Notes: generated by a model from the sequence alone, not told the origin. A DNA stretch of 41,606 nt from a virus (IMGVR_UViG_3300048833_000118:1-41606), one strand, 5' to 3'; counted from the stretch's first letter, positions 6,775 through 15,934 are shown. Program-made: numbers and translations.

Positions 6775-7101
6775 TCACACACCCCGCAGCTTCTGTGCCT
6801 TGTTGCCATCAGCGCCGAGGAGGAACAGGATCGTGTCGAGCTGTCCCTCCATGCGCGCCACACGCTCGTTCGTGTCGCCGGCGAGCTTCACCGTCTCCTC
6901 GCGCACCGCCTCGACCTGCGCGGTCACGTTGACCTCGAGGTCGTCGATCCGCTTCGCCAGCTCACCCACCCGGTCCACCCCGTACCACTTCTTCATCCGG
7001 AGGTGGAGCCACCGGAGCACCACGCCAACCGCTACTAGGGCTGTGGCGAGCGCACCCGAACGCAGCACCCCGTCCTCGAACAGGGAAGTCTCCGCCGCCA
7101 T
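6775..7101 (-). CDS. Holin-like protein with membrane segment and coiled coil
   Basis: 108 residues. One membrane segment lies near the N-terminus (about residues 15-32, SGALATALVAVGVVLRWL). A long amphipathic, probably coiled-coil region follows (ELAKRIDDLEVNVTAQVEAVREE). Many actinophages carry such a protein beside the endolysin and a two-span holin, and it may be a second holin or an antiholin. ATG 7101 overlaps the nozzle gene stop as TGATG. Which of the two membrane proteins makes the hole cannot be told from sequence. Confidence 0.75.
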   Translation of the reverse strand: MAAETSLFEDGVLRSGALATALVAVGVVLRWLHLRMKKWYGVDRVGELAKRIDDLEVNVTAQVEAVREETVKLAGDTNERVARMEGQLDTILFLLGADGNKAQKLRGV

Positions 7102-8969
7102 CAGTCCACCGCCAGGAGCGTCACGAGCAGGACGCCGCCGGGCTCCGCCCGAGCCGGGCGCTGCTCGCCCGTCTGCTGCGACACGAACTGCGTCTTGTCG
7201 ATCCGCACGAGGCGCCGCTCACCGGTGCCGAAGTCCTGGAACACCACCACGGCGCCCTTCTCCTCGGCCTCCTCGATGGCCTCCACCCGGTCCCACACGC
7301 TCCGGTCCACGGTGCGCCGGCCTGCCGGCCCCTCCTTGGGGAAGCACAGGAGCGCCAGGCGGATCGCCCGCTGCCGCACCCCCGACGGCTGCCCGAGGAT
7401 CTGATAGCCCGTCAGCCGCGGCGACACCGTGGTCCCCGAGCGCGTGAGGGTGAACCGGAACGCGACGTGCGCGTGCGGTTCCCCGTCCGTCGCATCGACG
7501 TTGACCTGCTTGATCGTGTCGGTCGCCCACGTGTAGATGTCCGTCAGCACGGCGTCCTCGCCACGCCACGACGCCTTGAGCGTGCCAGCCCCGGGGAGGT
7601 CGTTGACCTTGAGGAACTGGAACACCTTGTCCTCCCACGTGTCGAACCGGACGCGGCCCGTCTCGAGCCACCCCGACGACACGAGCTCGGTCGCCTTCTC
7701 CACCGCCAGCGTGCCGGCGTACGTCGTGAACGCCATGCGCCCCGTCTGCCCCAACGGTGCGACACCGATCACGGAGCCACCGGTCGTGCACTCGAGGTCC
7801 CGCGCGTACGGGAACAGCAGCCCGTCGCCGTCGATCGGCGTCGACAGGTCCAGGCGGTACAGCCCGGTCGTCGAGCCCACGTAGTTGCCGCCCGTCCACA
7901 CGAACCGCTGCCGCACCGCGAGGCCGTACACCGGCCCCTCCGTCTCGATCGACAGCGGGCCGAGGATCAGGCCACCGCCCTCACGGATCAGGCACACGCG
8001 GACGCCGAGGCTCGTCCCGAGGACGAGGTACGTGCCCATGTAGGAGATCACCGACAGCGCCACCTCGCCCCGCGGGAGCTCGGCGATGACCGTCGGCACC
8101 GACAGCGTGGGAGGGCTACCGGCCGTGGTCGTCTCGAGCCACGTGGCGTAGATCGCCGACGTGTCGCCGACGTACCCCGCGAGGTAGATCGCGTCCGGGC
8201 CGGACGCCACACCGGTCCATGTCCACCCGGCCTCCGGGTGCTTGTAGAGCTCGGCCGGCATCGCCACCGGCGGCGACGACACCTCCGTCGGGCACTCGTA
8301 CACCTTCCGGTTCGCGCAGACGATGAGCCGCTCCTTCGCCCACCCGAAGCGGGCACGCGTCACCGAGGCGGGGAAGTCGTACAGCTTCGAGCCCGCGGAC
8401 CCCGGCAGGGCACCGGCGTACACGCCGGCGTCGCACGCCACGAAGTAGGTGCCGCCGTTCGTGCAGATGTCGTACACCGTGCTCGAGGAACCCCACGAGA
8501 TCGAGCTCGTGGCACCGGCCGACGTGTGCTTCTTGAGCGAGGCGCCGTCGTTGAAGATGACCCCCTCCTCGCCGCCGGCCGAGTAGCCGGCGATGCGGGA
8601 GTTGCCCGCCAGCGCGTCCGGCGTGGCGACGGAACGGAGGAGGGTGACCTGCCCGGGGGTCCACACGTTGCACCCCTGCGAGTCCGCGAACCGGTACTGC
8701 TGCGTCTTGGGCGACCCGTACGAGGTCGCCTCCGACTGCGGGTCGTAGAACGTCAGGCCCGCCCCGAGGTGGAACGACGACTGCGACCGCCGCCACCAGT
8801 CGTTCAGGCTCTGCTCGCCCGGCTCGGTGCTCGCGTCGAACTGCTCACGGCGCCAGTCTGAGGTGTCGCGCACGTACGGCGTGTCCGGCGACGCCGCGGA
8901 GAAGAACGGCACCCCGTTGAGGGCGTAGTCGTAGGCGGCGTGGTCGCCGCTGAACTCCGGGCGCGTCAC
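7101..8969 (-). CDS. Tail nozzle / tail tubular protein B-like
   Basis: 622 residues, rich in Gly, Ser, Thr and beta-strand patterns throughout, as in the beta-propeller nozzle proteins (T7 gp12 type) of podoviruses. It directly follows an adaptor-like gene and overlaps it by GTGA (GTG 8969), the same order as the T7 adaptor and nozzle genes. No enzymatic motif is seen. The call rests on size, composition and gene order, and the protein might instead be another tail hub component. Confidence 0.65.
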   Translation of the reverse strand: MTRPEFSGDHAAYDYALNGVPFFSAASPDTPYVRDTSDWRREQFDASTEPGEQSLNDWWRRSQSSFHLGAGLTFYDPQSEATSYGSPKTQQYRFADSQGCNVWTPGQVTLLRSVATPDALAGNSRIAGYSAGGEEGVIFNDGASLKKHTSAGATSSISWGSSSTVYDICTNGGTYFVACDAGVYAGALPGSAGSKLYDFPASVTRARFGWAKERLIVCANRKVYECPTEVSSPPVAMPAELYKHPEAGWTWTGVASGPDAIYLAGYVGDTSAIYATWLETTTAGSPPTLSVPTVIAELPRGEVALSVISYMGTYLVLGTSLGVRVCLIREGGGLILGPLSIETEGPVYGLAVRQRFVWTGGNYVGSTTGLYRLDLSTPIDGDGLLFPYARDLECTTGGSVIGVAPLGQTGRMAFTTYAGTLAVEKATELVSSGWLETGRVRFDTWEDKVFQFLKVNDLPGAGTLKASWRGEDAVLTDIYTWATDTIKQVNVDATDGEPHAHVAFRFTLTRSGTTVSPRLTGYQILGQPSGVRQRAIRLALLCFPKEGPAGRRTVDRSVWDRVEAIEEAEEKGAVVVFQDFGTGERRLVRIDKTQFVSQQTGEQRPARAEPGGVLLVTLLAVD

Positions 8970-9865
8970 GACGTGTACCGGATCCGCACGTCGTGCTCCT
9001 GCCGGAGCCGAGCCTCCGCCTGCTGCAGCCGCAGCTCGAACATCTGCGCGTACTGCTTCGCCACCTGCACGCCGCTGCCGAGCGGCGCCTGGCCGTTGAC
9101 GAGCCGCTGCTCCGCCGAGCGGGTGCCGACGTTGCCAGCGTCCAGGTTGGCGAGCAGACGCCAGCACGCGCCGAGCACCACGATCTCCTTGCACCACGAC
9201 GGCAGCCCCGTGACCGTGGTGAACACGTCGGCCAGGAGCGTCAACGTCGTCGGCTCCGCCTCGTACGTCACCTTCACGGTGCGGCCCGGCTGCGCGTCGT
9301 ACAGCTCGAGGGTGCGACCGGTCGCCGACGAGGATGCCGCGTCCCGGTCGAGCCGCCAGCGCCGCGCCTGCACCCACAGGCCCGAGGAGCCCGGCTCGAG
9401 CCACGACACGTCCGCGACCTCGCGGCAGTCCGCCGGCAGGTCGTACGTCAGGCGGGACCCCTGGTAGGTGAACTCCGTCGTCTTGACGACGAACACGCGC
9501 GGGTACAGCGACTCGATCGTGTCGTTGAGCGCACGCTTCACCGACATCCGAGGCAGCCGAGGGTTGTTCCGCACGAGGGTGCCCTCCGGCCACGCCACCG
9601 CCGTCGTGCCGCGCCACCCGCGCAGGCACCCCGAGAACACGCCCGTGTCCCGGTCGATGGCCTGGACGTAGACGAGCTCGTCGCCGATCTCGACGATGCC
9701 AGGGGAGAACCCCGACCCGTCGGGGAACGTCGCCCCGTCCACGGTGAACGACATCGCGCCCGTGGTGATGTCCGCGTGGAGCGTGCCGAACACGTCCTGG
9801 TCCTCGATGTACCCCTCGAGGTTCAGCAGCACCTCCTCGATGAGGTCGCCGAGTGCCGTTGCCAT
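8966..9865 (-). CDS. Head-tail adaptor / tail tubular protein A-like
   Basis: 299 residues beginning MATALGDLIEEVLLNLEGYI. The helical N-terminus, a beta-rich middle (VEIGDELVYVQAIDRDTG) and a helical C-terminus with many Gln and Arg (YAQMFELRLQQAEARLRQE) fit podovirus adaptor proteins that join the portal to the nozzle. ATG 9865 has GGGAG upstream. It precedes and overlaps the nozzle-like gene. The functional call is from arrangement and general fold pattern, not from a catalytic motif. Confidence 0.65.
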   Translation of the reverse strand: MATALGDLIEEVLLNLEGYIEDQDVFGTLHADITTGAMSFTVDGATFPDGSGFSPGIVEIGDELVYVQAIDRDTGVFSGCLRGWRGTTAVAWPEGTLVRNNPRLPRMSVKRALNDTIESLYPRVFVVKTTEFTYQGSRLTYDLPADCREVADVSWLEPGSSGLWVQARRWRLDRDAASSSATGRTLELYDAQPGRTVKVTYEAEPTTLTLLADVFTTVTGLPSWCKEIVVLGACWRLLANLDAGNVGTRSAEQRLVNGQAPLGSGVQVAKQYAQMFELRLQQAEARLRQEHDVRIRYTS

Positions 9866-9875
9866 CGTGTCTCCC

Positions 9876-10730
9876 TTACGTGTCCTGCAGGATGAGAGTC
9901 CACGCCGTTGCCGTGGCCTCGAAGAACTCGCACTCGAGGAACAGCCCCGAGTAGAGCGCGCCAGTACCGCCGTGCTGCAGACCGGTGGGCGCCGTGACGG
10001 TCCCGGTTCCGGGTCCCGTCGTGCGCGGCCCGCCCTGCGTGGCACTCAGGTACAGCCAGTACGTCGTGGCGGCCGAGACGGACACCGGCGACGCGAAGTC
10101 GAACGTCGCGTCACCGCCGGACGCCGACGCCACAGCGTTCGTCGTCGACCCGATCGCCGACCCGTTCCACGCGCCCGAGCGGATCTCACACGTGGACCCC
10201 GAAGCGATGACCTGTCCAGACTTGGCCCTGATGAGCACCCGCTTGATGCTCTTGGCGCTCGACGACTGGAACGGCTGCGCAATCGCGGCGCCGAACGTGG
10301 AGGTGGAACCCGTCCGTGCGATGGAACCGAACGACGCGATCGGCGCAGCCGCCGGGTCCGTGCCCGTGCTGCCCGCCGTGGCGATGTAGAGCCCGTCCTT
10401 GGAGCCGTTCGTGCGCCGCACCACCTGCCCGGTCGTGTACGCCGTGCCCACGTCCCACACGCCCTGGAAGTCGAACCCGCCGCCCGACGCCGGCGCGGCC
10501 GGCACCCACAGCGACCCGTTCCACTCGAGGTGATCCCCGACCGACGGCGACCCAGCCGACACGTCGCCGAGGTCGTCGAGGTCCAGCGACGGGACCGCCG
10601 GCACCGCCCACCCCGGGACGCTGCCACCGCCCAGCGTGAGCACCTCGCCCGGTGCGTGACCGGACACCGACGGGAGGGACGACCCCGCATGGGAGTGCCC
10701 CTCCTCGGCGTACCGGACCCTGCGAACCAT
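9876..10730 (-). CDS. Putative receptor-binding tail protein with carbohydrate-binding-like segment
   Basis: 284 residues. The N-terminal part (about 1-75) has turn-rich repeats. A segment near 85-125 (WDVGTAYTTGQVVRRTNGS, then YIAT) resembles a CBM5/12-type chitin-binding motif. The C-terminal region (about 135-284) is a Ser/Thr/Gly-rich beta domain like choice-of-anchor jelly rolls. These are common features of short-tail fibres or spikes that bind host surface sugars. It ends with TAA, unusual here, and its ATG overlaps the upstream stop (TGATG). Host specificity cannot be read. Confidence 0.65.
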   Translation of the reverse strand: MVRRVRYAEEGHSHAGSSLPSVSGHAPGEVLTLGGGSVPGWAVPAVPSLDLDDLGDVSAGSPSVGDHLEWNGSLWVPAAPASGGGFDFQGVWDVGTAYTTGQVVRRTNGSKDGLYIATAGSTGTDPAAAPIASFGSIARTGSTSTFGAAIAQPFQSSSAKSIKRVLIRAKSGQVIASGSTCEIRSGAWNGSAIGSTTNAVASASGGDATFDFASPVSVSAATTYWLYLSATQGGPRTTGPGTGTVTAPTGLQHGGTGALYSGLFLECEFFEATATAWTLILQDT

Positions 10731-11002
10731 CAGTCGACCTTCCCCACCGTCTCCGCGTTGAACGCGACGCCCGTGGCGTCGCTCAGCTCCCGTGCGAGCC
10801 GGATGTCGTGCGAGCGCGTGCTCGCCGGCTGGATGCCCTCCGCGCGCGCAGCGCGGTACGAGTCGAGCTCGGCATCCCACTTCCGCTGCTTCGTCGCGTC
10901 GCCGCCACCGACACCGCAGTACGCGATCTTGAGCTTCGCCGCCCGGGCGCACTCGCCCCACGAGCCGTGATCCTGTGTCGCGCAACCAGTCCTGCAGGCC
11001 AC
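10730..11002 (-). CDS. Small cysteine-containing protein in the tail gene cluster
   Basis: About 90 residues, beginning with MACRTGCATQDHGSWGECAR. C3, C7, C18 and a fourth Cys (AYCGVGG) with H12 suggest a small metal-binding knuckle. A GTG start at 11002 is preferred because GGGGGAGG lies eight bases upstream; GTG 11020 is also in frame. Similar short CRTGC-type proteins are familiar in tail regions of actinophages, but no function is known to me. Confidence 0.75.
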   Translation of the reverse strand: MACRTGCATQDHGSWGECARAAKLKIAYCGVGGGDATKQRKWDAELDSYRAARAEGIQPASTRSHDIRLARELSDATGVAFNAETVGKVD

Positions 11003-11023
11003 CGTGACCACCTCCCCCACCTA

Positions 11024-12598
11024 CTAGGGGGTCGGAGCCGACAGCTCCGTCAGGTACGCCAGGCCACCCGCTCGAGCCACCGCCGTCGCCACCGCAGCGT
11101 CGACCTCCCACGCGACACCGCCGCGGTAGATCACGACATCGGGGTCCGTCTCGTACTCCTGCGGGTAGCCCTCGGTGATCTCCGCCAGGCCCGTGCCCGG
11201 CCAGTACGCCACCGACAGCCCCTGCTCCCGGGACGCCCACGCGTAGAACAGGCGAGGCGCCAGCCCGAGCGGCTGCCGCTCACGGGCGAGCATCCGGTAG
11301 CGCCACCCGCCCAGCGGCGGGTACACGGCCACGTAGTCGTCGTCCGGCGTCACCGTGCCGGCCAGCGGGTCCCACACCCCCACGTACGAGCCCGACGTGG
11401 TGAGCGCCGAGTAGTCCTCCGGCGTGAGCTCGTACACGTAGATGACCTGGCCGTCGTAGACGACGACGAGCTTGCCGTCCACGATCCGCAGGATGATCGG
11501 CCCGTTTGGCGTGCCGTGCGGCAGCGGCACGAACACCGGCCCGTCCGGCGTCGTCACCTCCACACCGCCAGGCACCGGCGTCACGCCCACCGGGGGAACG
11601 CCGTCGCCGTCCGCGCCAGGGGAGTCACCCTCGACCTCGACACCGGACGCCGTGTCCAGCGCGATCGACACCCCGACCTCGAGGTTCTCCGACAGGATCG
11701 CCTCGTTGTACGGCGGGAACAGGTCGAGCACGTCCTGCTCGTGGAAGTACGTGCCGAGCGGGTCACCCGAGTAGCGGAAGCCCACCTTGCCCGGCCGCTG
11801 CGTCGCGTACGGGTGCCCCGGGCCGGACGCGTACAGGTCCGAGTCGCCGTCGCCCCACCCGGACGGGGTGGCGACACCACGAGCCGCCACGTTCGCGCGC
11901 TGCGTCGCCTCCGTCGGCACCTGCGGTGCCACCGTGGAGAACACCACCGGCAGGCTCGTCTCCTGCCCACCCACCACGCCGGGACGGTACGTCGCCCACG
12001 CGTTGCGCCACTGGCCGCGCGAGTCCTGGATGTCCATGACGACCGTGCGGTTCGAACCGATCGAGCCCGACACCAGCGTGTAGATCGGGAGCAGGTCGTA
12101 GCCATACGGGCCGTTGTAGGCGCCCTCGTACGTCTCCACGTTGTAGCCGATCACGCACGTCTCACCCGTGGGGGTGAACGTGCCGGACGCCACGATCGTC
12201 CCGACCGGGTGCGCCTGCGGCGCCCACAGCGTCACCGCCGGGATGATCGGCTCCGAGAAGTTGTTCGTGTACCCACCGGACTGCGAGCCCGCGAGCTGCA
12301 GCCGCACCTCCCACTGTTTCGTCACGTCGAGCTGGAACGGCGCCCCGAGCGTGAGCACCGTGTTCCACAGGCCACCCGGCAGCCCGCCGGGCGGCGACTC
12401 CGCCAGGATGTTGCCCGAGCCGACCACCTCGGCCTGCCCGTCCCGGTAGACGTAGGCGAGCGCCACGATCGACACGTTGACGCCGGACACGCCGATCTCG
12501 GCCGTGAGGATCTCGAACGTCACATCGTCGAACGTCAGCACGACCGACGCGTCCCCAGCGGGACACGACAGCAGCTGCGTGCGCGTCTGGACAGCCAT
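11024..12598 (-). CDS. Large beta-rich structural protein, possibly tail spike or fibre
   Basis: 524 residues with no recognised enzymatic domain. It is beta-rich through both halves (VSIVALAYVYRDGQAEVV; ILRIVDGKLVVVYDGQVIYV), with a central Gly/Asp/Pro-rich linker (GDSPGADGDGVPPVGVTPVP) that divides two domains. ATG 12598 has GAGG overlapping the upstream stop. It ends with tandem TAG TAG codons. Lying between the decoration-like protein and the probable receptor-binding protein, it is probably a tail or head-fibre component. Confidence 0.65.
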   Translation of the reverse strand: MAVQTRTQLLSCPAGDASVVLTFDDVTFEILTAEIGVSGVNVSIVALAYVYRDGQAEVVGSGNILAESPPGGLPGGLWNTVLTLGAPFQLDVTKQWEVRLQLAGSQSGGYTNNFSEPIIPAVTLWAPQAHPVGTIVASGTFTPTGETCVIGYNVETYEGAYNGPYGYDLLPIYTLVSGSIGSNRTVVMDIQDSRGQWRNAWATYRPGVVGGQETSLPVVFSTVAPQVPTEATQRANVAARGVATPSGWGDGDSDLYASGPGHPYATQRPGKVGFRYSGDPLGTYFHEQDVLDLFPPYNEAILSENLEVGVSIALDTASGVEVEGDSPGADGDGVPPVGVTPVPGGVEVTTPDGPVFVPLPHGTPNGPIILRIVDGKLVVVYDGQVIYVYELTPEDYSALTTSGSYVGVWDPLAGTVTPDDDYVAVYPPLGGWRYRMLARERQPLGLAPRLFYAWASREQGLSVAYWPGTGLAEITEGYPQEYETDPDVVIYRGGVAWEVDAAVATAVARAGGLAYLTELSAPTP

Positions 12599-12605
12599 CA
12601 GGACC

Positions 12606-13097
12606 TCAGATCGACGGGTGGGTGAACGACAGCGACCCGGCCGGGATGCGCGCCTGCTTGCCTGCCAGCACCAGGATCGGCGCCGTCAGCTCGAACACCG
12701 TCAGCACCACCGTGCCGGCGTTGTCGAGCAGCGCCACGTGCGTGACGGCCGGCCAGTCCGCACCCGCGAGCGGGAACAGCACCTGATCCACCGTGTCCGC
12801 GTGCACCGGGGCGGCGCCCGCCGGCGCCACGAACCCCGTCGCGCGAGGGACCGTGGCACGCGCGTACCCGGGCGCCAGCACGTCCGTCAGCTCGGCAGCC
12901 GACAGGTCCCACGTGCCGTCCGCGATGTTCACCGCCGGCGCGCTCGAGCACAGCGCCACCTTGAGGTTCGCGCCGATCCCCAGCACGTCCGTCGCCGTGC
13001 CCACCACGGCGTTCAGCACCGCACCCGCCGCAGCACGCGACAGCGTGGCATCGACCTGCGAGCTCGAGCTCGAGCCACCCTCAGTCGTAGGGAGCAT
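12606..13097 (-). CDS. Small structural protein downstream of the capsid gene
   Basis: 163 residues. A Ser-rich start (MLPTTEGGSSSSS) is followed by a domain with LKVALCSSAP, then GYARATVPRATGF and VTHVALLDNAGTVV. This pattern is common in phage head or tail accessory (decoration-type) proteins. ATG 13097 has AGGA six bases upstream. A hairpin at 13126-13151 separates it from the capsid gene and could lower its expression relative to capsid. The call of structural protein is from pattern and position. Confidence 0.7.
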   Translation of the reverse strand: MLPTTEGGSSSSSQVDATLSRAAAGAVLNAVVGTATDVLGIGANLKVALCSSAPAVNIADGTWDLSAAELTDVLAPGYARATVPRATGFVAPAGAAPVHADTVDQVLFPLAGADWPAVTHVALLDNAGTVVLTVFELTAPILVLAGKQARIPAGSLSFTHPSI

Positions 13098-13125
13098 CCT
13101 GGTTCCTCTCCATCAACGCCGAAGG

Positions 13126-13151
13126 CCCCCGCCCCCGGGTGGGGGACGGGG
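13126..13151 (-). terminator. GC hairpin after the capsid gene
   Basis: CCCCCG/CCCCC pairs with GGGGG-A-CGGGG (one bulged A) around GGGT. It lies 25 bp after the capsid stop in the direction of transcription. A short T-poor tail suggests partial termination or attenuation, rather than the end of the late operon. Confidence 0.55.
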
Positions 13152-13175
13152 ACCTCCGACTACGAGCTGCCTGGA

Positions 13176-14141
13176 TCAGGCGTTCGGGTGGATGCTCGAG
13201 GCACCCTGGATGACCCACAGGCTCTCCGGGCGGAACAGGTTCCAGCCGATGATGCCGTACCAGCCGGCAGCGACCTTGCGCTTGAGCGGGTCGACGACCA
13301 CGCCGTCCAGCACGAGGTGCGGCTCCTCGGCGACCGCCTCGGCGAGCGCCTCCTGGCCCAGCACGTAGGAGTTGAACACGCGGGTCTGCGTGCCACCGGC
13401 ACCGGAACCCGACTGCGCGTTCGTGGCGCGCGGCGTCTCCATGAAGATGCCGCCCTCCCAGGTGCCGATCTCGCCGGCCTTGAGAGCCTCGACGGCCTGG
13501 TACTCCTGCGGGGTACGCCACGCGGCGGCACCCGTCTCGGTACGCAGGTCGAGCGCGGCCTCGGGGTGGATGAACACCCCGTACTTGTCACCGCGCATGG
13601 GCAGCACGTTCGCGGCCCGGAGCTTGGTGATGGCGTAGCGGTAGTCGCGCGCCTTGTGCACGTCGGTCGGGGTGACGGTGGTGACCGCCGCCGTGGTGCT
13701 CAGCGCACCGGCCGACTCACGGATGACCTGGGTGCCCGCGTCCAGCTTCCCGCGGACCACAGCGTCGAGCGAGTCGACCATGTTGAACGCGAGGATGTTG
13801 GCGAGGTTGCCGTCGGTCTTGGGGTCGAGGGTGAACGCGCGCAGGCGACGCGTGGTCACCGAGTAGTTGCCGCGCTCCTCGAGGGTGACGCTGATGGGCG
13901 CCGGGTTGGCGACCGCCACGCTGTCGGGGTCGGTGATCTCGTCCAGGGTCGTGGTGACCGGAGCGAGGTCCGAGTAGATGTGGAACGCCACGCTGTCGCC
14001 GGGGTTCGTCTCGTTGGCCGGCTTCACGTCGGCGATCGAGCGGAACTGCGGCAGCGAGCGCAGGGCGAGGCGGAACTTGCGGTCGTACCCGGTCTTGACG
14101 AGGTTCGACAGCACGGAGGTGGACTGGTATGCGTTCGGCAC
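13176..14141 (-). CDS. Major capsid protein (N4-gp56-like family)
   Basis: 321 residues, beginning MPNAYQSTSVLSNLVKTGYD. The segments VTLEERGNYSVTTRRLRAF, GVFIHPEAALDLRTE and GEIGTWEGGIFMETPR are the pattern of the N4-gp56 group of HK97-fold capsid proteins. Length is normal. GTG 14141 has AAGG seven bases upstream. It follows a scaffold-like gene, and the gap contains a copy of the dispersed 20-bp motif (14178-14197), so capsid expression may be separately controlled. It forms the icosahedral shell. Confidence 0.88.
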   Translation of the reverse strand: MPNAYQSTSVLSNLVKTGYDRKFRLALRSLPQFRSIADVKPANETNPGDSVAFHIYSDLAPVTTTLDEITDPDSVAVANPAPISVTLEERGNYSVTTRRLRAFTLDPKTDGNLANILAFNMVDSLDAVVRGKLDAGTQVIRESAGALSTTAAVTTVTPTDVHKARDYRYAITKLRAANVLPMRGDKYGVFIHPEAALDLRTETGAAAWRTPQEYQAVEALKAGEIGTWEGGIFMETPRATNAQSGSGAGGTQTRVFNSYVLGQEALAEAVAEEPHLVLDGVVVDPLKRKVAAGWYGIIGWNLFRPESLWVIQGASSIHPNA

Positions 14142-14177
14142 GCTCGTGCCTTTCTGTGCGGGTCACGCGTCAGGGAC

Positions 14178-14197
14178 GTGCCCTGTTGCGTTGAGGT
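14178..14197 (-). promoter_or_regulatory. Dispersed 20-bp asymmetric motif, copy 3
   Basis: Reads ACCTCAACGCAACAGGGCAC on the minus strand, in the gap between scaffold and capsid genes, 37 bp before the capsid start and pointing with transcription. It is the only copy inside the structural operon. Confidence 0.65.
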
Positions 14198-14688
14198 CAG
14201 AGGACGTACTGCTGCGCCTCGGCCATGATCGCGTCGACCTCTTCGGGGGTCTGCGCCTTCTCCATGCGCGCCTCGAGGTCGGCCATCTTGGCCGGGGCGA
14301 TGCCACGTCCGGCAACCGCTGCTGCGCGGCGCCGAGCATCGGCATCGGGGTCGGGCTCCGCGTCCTGGTCGCCGGCACCGCCGTCGTCGCTGAGGGTGAT
14401 GCCGAGGTCGTCGGCGTTCTCCTCGAGCCACTTCACGATGTCGGCCTCGTCGGTCACGTCCTTGGGGACGAACCGTGCGATGCCAGGGCGCACACCCTTC
14501 GCGGTGAGCACGTCCTTGACGGAACGCTCCCGGGAGCCGGCCTCGAGCTTGGTCACCTTCTCGGTGAGCTCGACCGTCTCCTTCTTCGCTGCCCGGAGCT
14601 GCCTACGCAGGTCCTTCACCAGCGGCGTGTCGTTGTCCGACCCGCCGTCGTGTCCGTCGTTGTCGTCGTACTCGTCGCGCTCGGCCAC
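14197..14688 (-). CDS. Capsid scaffolding protein
   Basis: 163 residues, highly charged. It has an acidic N-terminus (AERDEYDDNDGHDGGSDND), a coiled-coil stretch (KDLRRQLRAAKKETVELTEK) and a helical C-terminus. This composition, and its position directly upstream of the capsid gene, are standard for phage scaffolds that assemble with the capsid protein and leave before packaging. GTG 14688 has GGAG nine bases upstream. No protease domain is visible, so self-cleavage is not suggested. Confidence 0.82.
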   Translation of the reverse strand: MAERDEYDDNDGHDGGSDNDTPLVKDLRRQLRAAKKETVELTEKVTKLEAGSRERSVKDVLTAKGVRPGIARFVPKDVTDEADIVKWLEENADDLGITLSDDGGAGDQDAEPDPDADARRRAAAVAGRGIAPAKMADLEARMEKAQTPEEVDAIMAEAQQYVL

Positions 14689-14899
14689 AGGGCCACACTC
14701 CGTTCACAGTAAGTCGCAGACCGCACATCCCCCACGGAGGGCAGGAGCGTGGCTTCCGCTACCGGCTTGTTCGCAACCTCGAGCGCCGGTTCTCTCGAGG
14801 CAGGTAGGTGGGGCTGGTGCGGGCGCTGCAGCGACGCGCGCCCCGCACTCAGCCATCCCCTACTAGACGGGCACCGTGCGACTACCGAACGCTGCCCCG
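14689..14899. other. 211-bp gap upstream of the scaffold gene
   Basis: No credible gene. It contains CTACTAG, two CTCGAG hexamers about 10 bp apart, and a TTGCGA word on the minus strand, but no convincing -35/-10 pair. A promoter for scaffold and capsid is likely here on general grounds, but I cannot place it. Confidence 0.5.
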
Positions 14900-15928
14900 T
14901 CAGAACGAGCCGGACGAGGAGCGCCCGAGCGCCGCGGTGCCGCCGCTCTTGCCACCGAACCGGCCGATCTCCCGCCGGGACGAGTCGCGGATCTTCTTCT
15001 CCGCCTTCGCGTCCAGGCCGAGGCGAGCGTCCACGATGTCGTCCGTCCGCAGACCCTTGCCGGCGCCGTCGATCGCAGCGAGCTTGGCGATGACGCCCTT
15101 GTCCTGCGCCGTCTGGCTGTAGGCGCCACGCGCCTGCTCCTTGCCGATCCCGGCAGCCTGCAGCTCCGCGGAGTGCGCCTCGCTGCTCTTGAGGCCAGCA
15201 CGGAGCGCCTCAGCGCCGAGCCCCGCGATCTCCGCCTGCTGCTGCAGCTTCGGCAGGGACCGGTTCTTGTCCAGGTAGTACGCCGCGAGGTCGCCCTTGC
15301 CGATGCCGTAGTAGTCCTGGAACGCCTTGAGCTCGTTCGGGTCCCGGCTGTTCACCAGGCCCATCGCGGTCTGCGCCCGCTCGCTGATCTCCGCCGGCGA
15401 CACGTCGCCGCCGATCCAGTTGGCGAAGTCCTGCGGCTGGTCGTAGAACCCCTTGGGGATCCCGGCCGCGCGCAGCGTCTGGCGGTACGACGACTCGAGG
15501 TTGAGGTACTCGCCCTCGCCCAGCACCGGGAGCCCCGCCTTGCGGCGAGCCTCGTTGCCGGCGAACCGGACCTTGTACGCCTCCGTCTCGCGGATCCGCG
15601 TGGTCGCCTCCTCCGGGGAGCGCGCGTCACGGATGGCGTCGAGCGCGTCCTTCCCGAGGTCGCCCATGCCGTAGCCCTTGAACGTGTCGAGGATCCAGTC
15701 GAACACCGACCCGCCGCCCTTCTGCGCGACGGTGGGGTCCGTGACCTTCCCCGGCCCCGTCACACCGGCGTACCCCGGCTTGGCCGCGGTCTGCTGCTGC
15801 GTCGACCCCAGCGGACCCCACGGGCTGCTCGAGGCGCCGTAGTAGGACGGCACCTGCGACTGGTAGGTGGAGCCCCCCGGGGCGTAGCTCGATCCCGCCT
15901 TGGCGTACTCGTAAGCGTCACTCGGCAC
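14900..15928 (-). CDS. Probable internal (ejection) virion protein
   Basis: 342 residues. A Ser/Gly/Tyr-rich N-terminus (about 1-70) is followed by a long mostly helical part with many Ala, Arg, Glu and Lys, and a Gly/Ser-rich basic tail (FGGKSGGTAALGRSSSGSF). It has no enzymatic motif. It is the last of three consecutive helical proteins after the portal, in the place where podoviruses encode core proteins released with the DNA. GTG 15928 is the start. The assignment is from order and composition. Confidence 0.65.
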   Translation of the reverse strand: MPSDAYEYAKAGSSYAPGGSTYQSQVPSYYGASSSPWGPLGSTQQQTAAKPGYAGVTGPGKVTDPTVAQKGGGSVFDWILDTFKGYGMGDLGKDALDAIRDARSPEEATTRIRETEAYKVRFAGNEARRKAGLPVLGEGEYLNLESSYRQTLRAAGIPKGFYDQPQDFANWIGGDVSPAEISERAQTAMGLVNSRDPNELKAFQDYYGIGKGDLAAYYLDKNRSLPKLQQQAEIAGLGAEALRAGLKSSEAHSAELQAAGIGKEQARGAYSQTAQDKGVIAKLAAIDGAGKGLRTDDIVDARLGLDAKAEKKIRDSSRREIGRFGGKSGGTAALGRSSSGSF

Positions 15929-15934
15929 CGTGCG

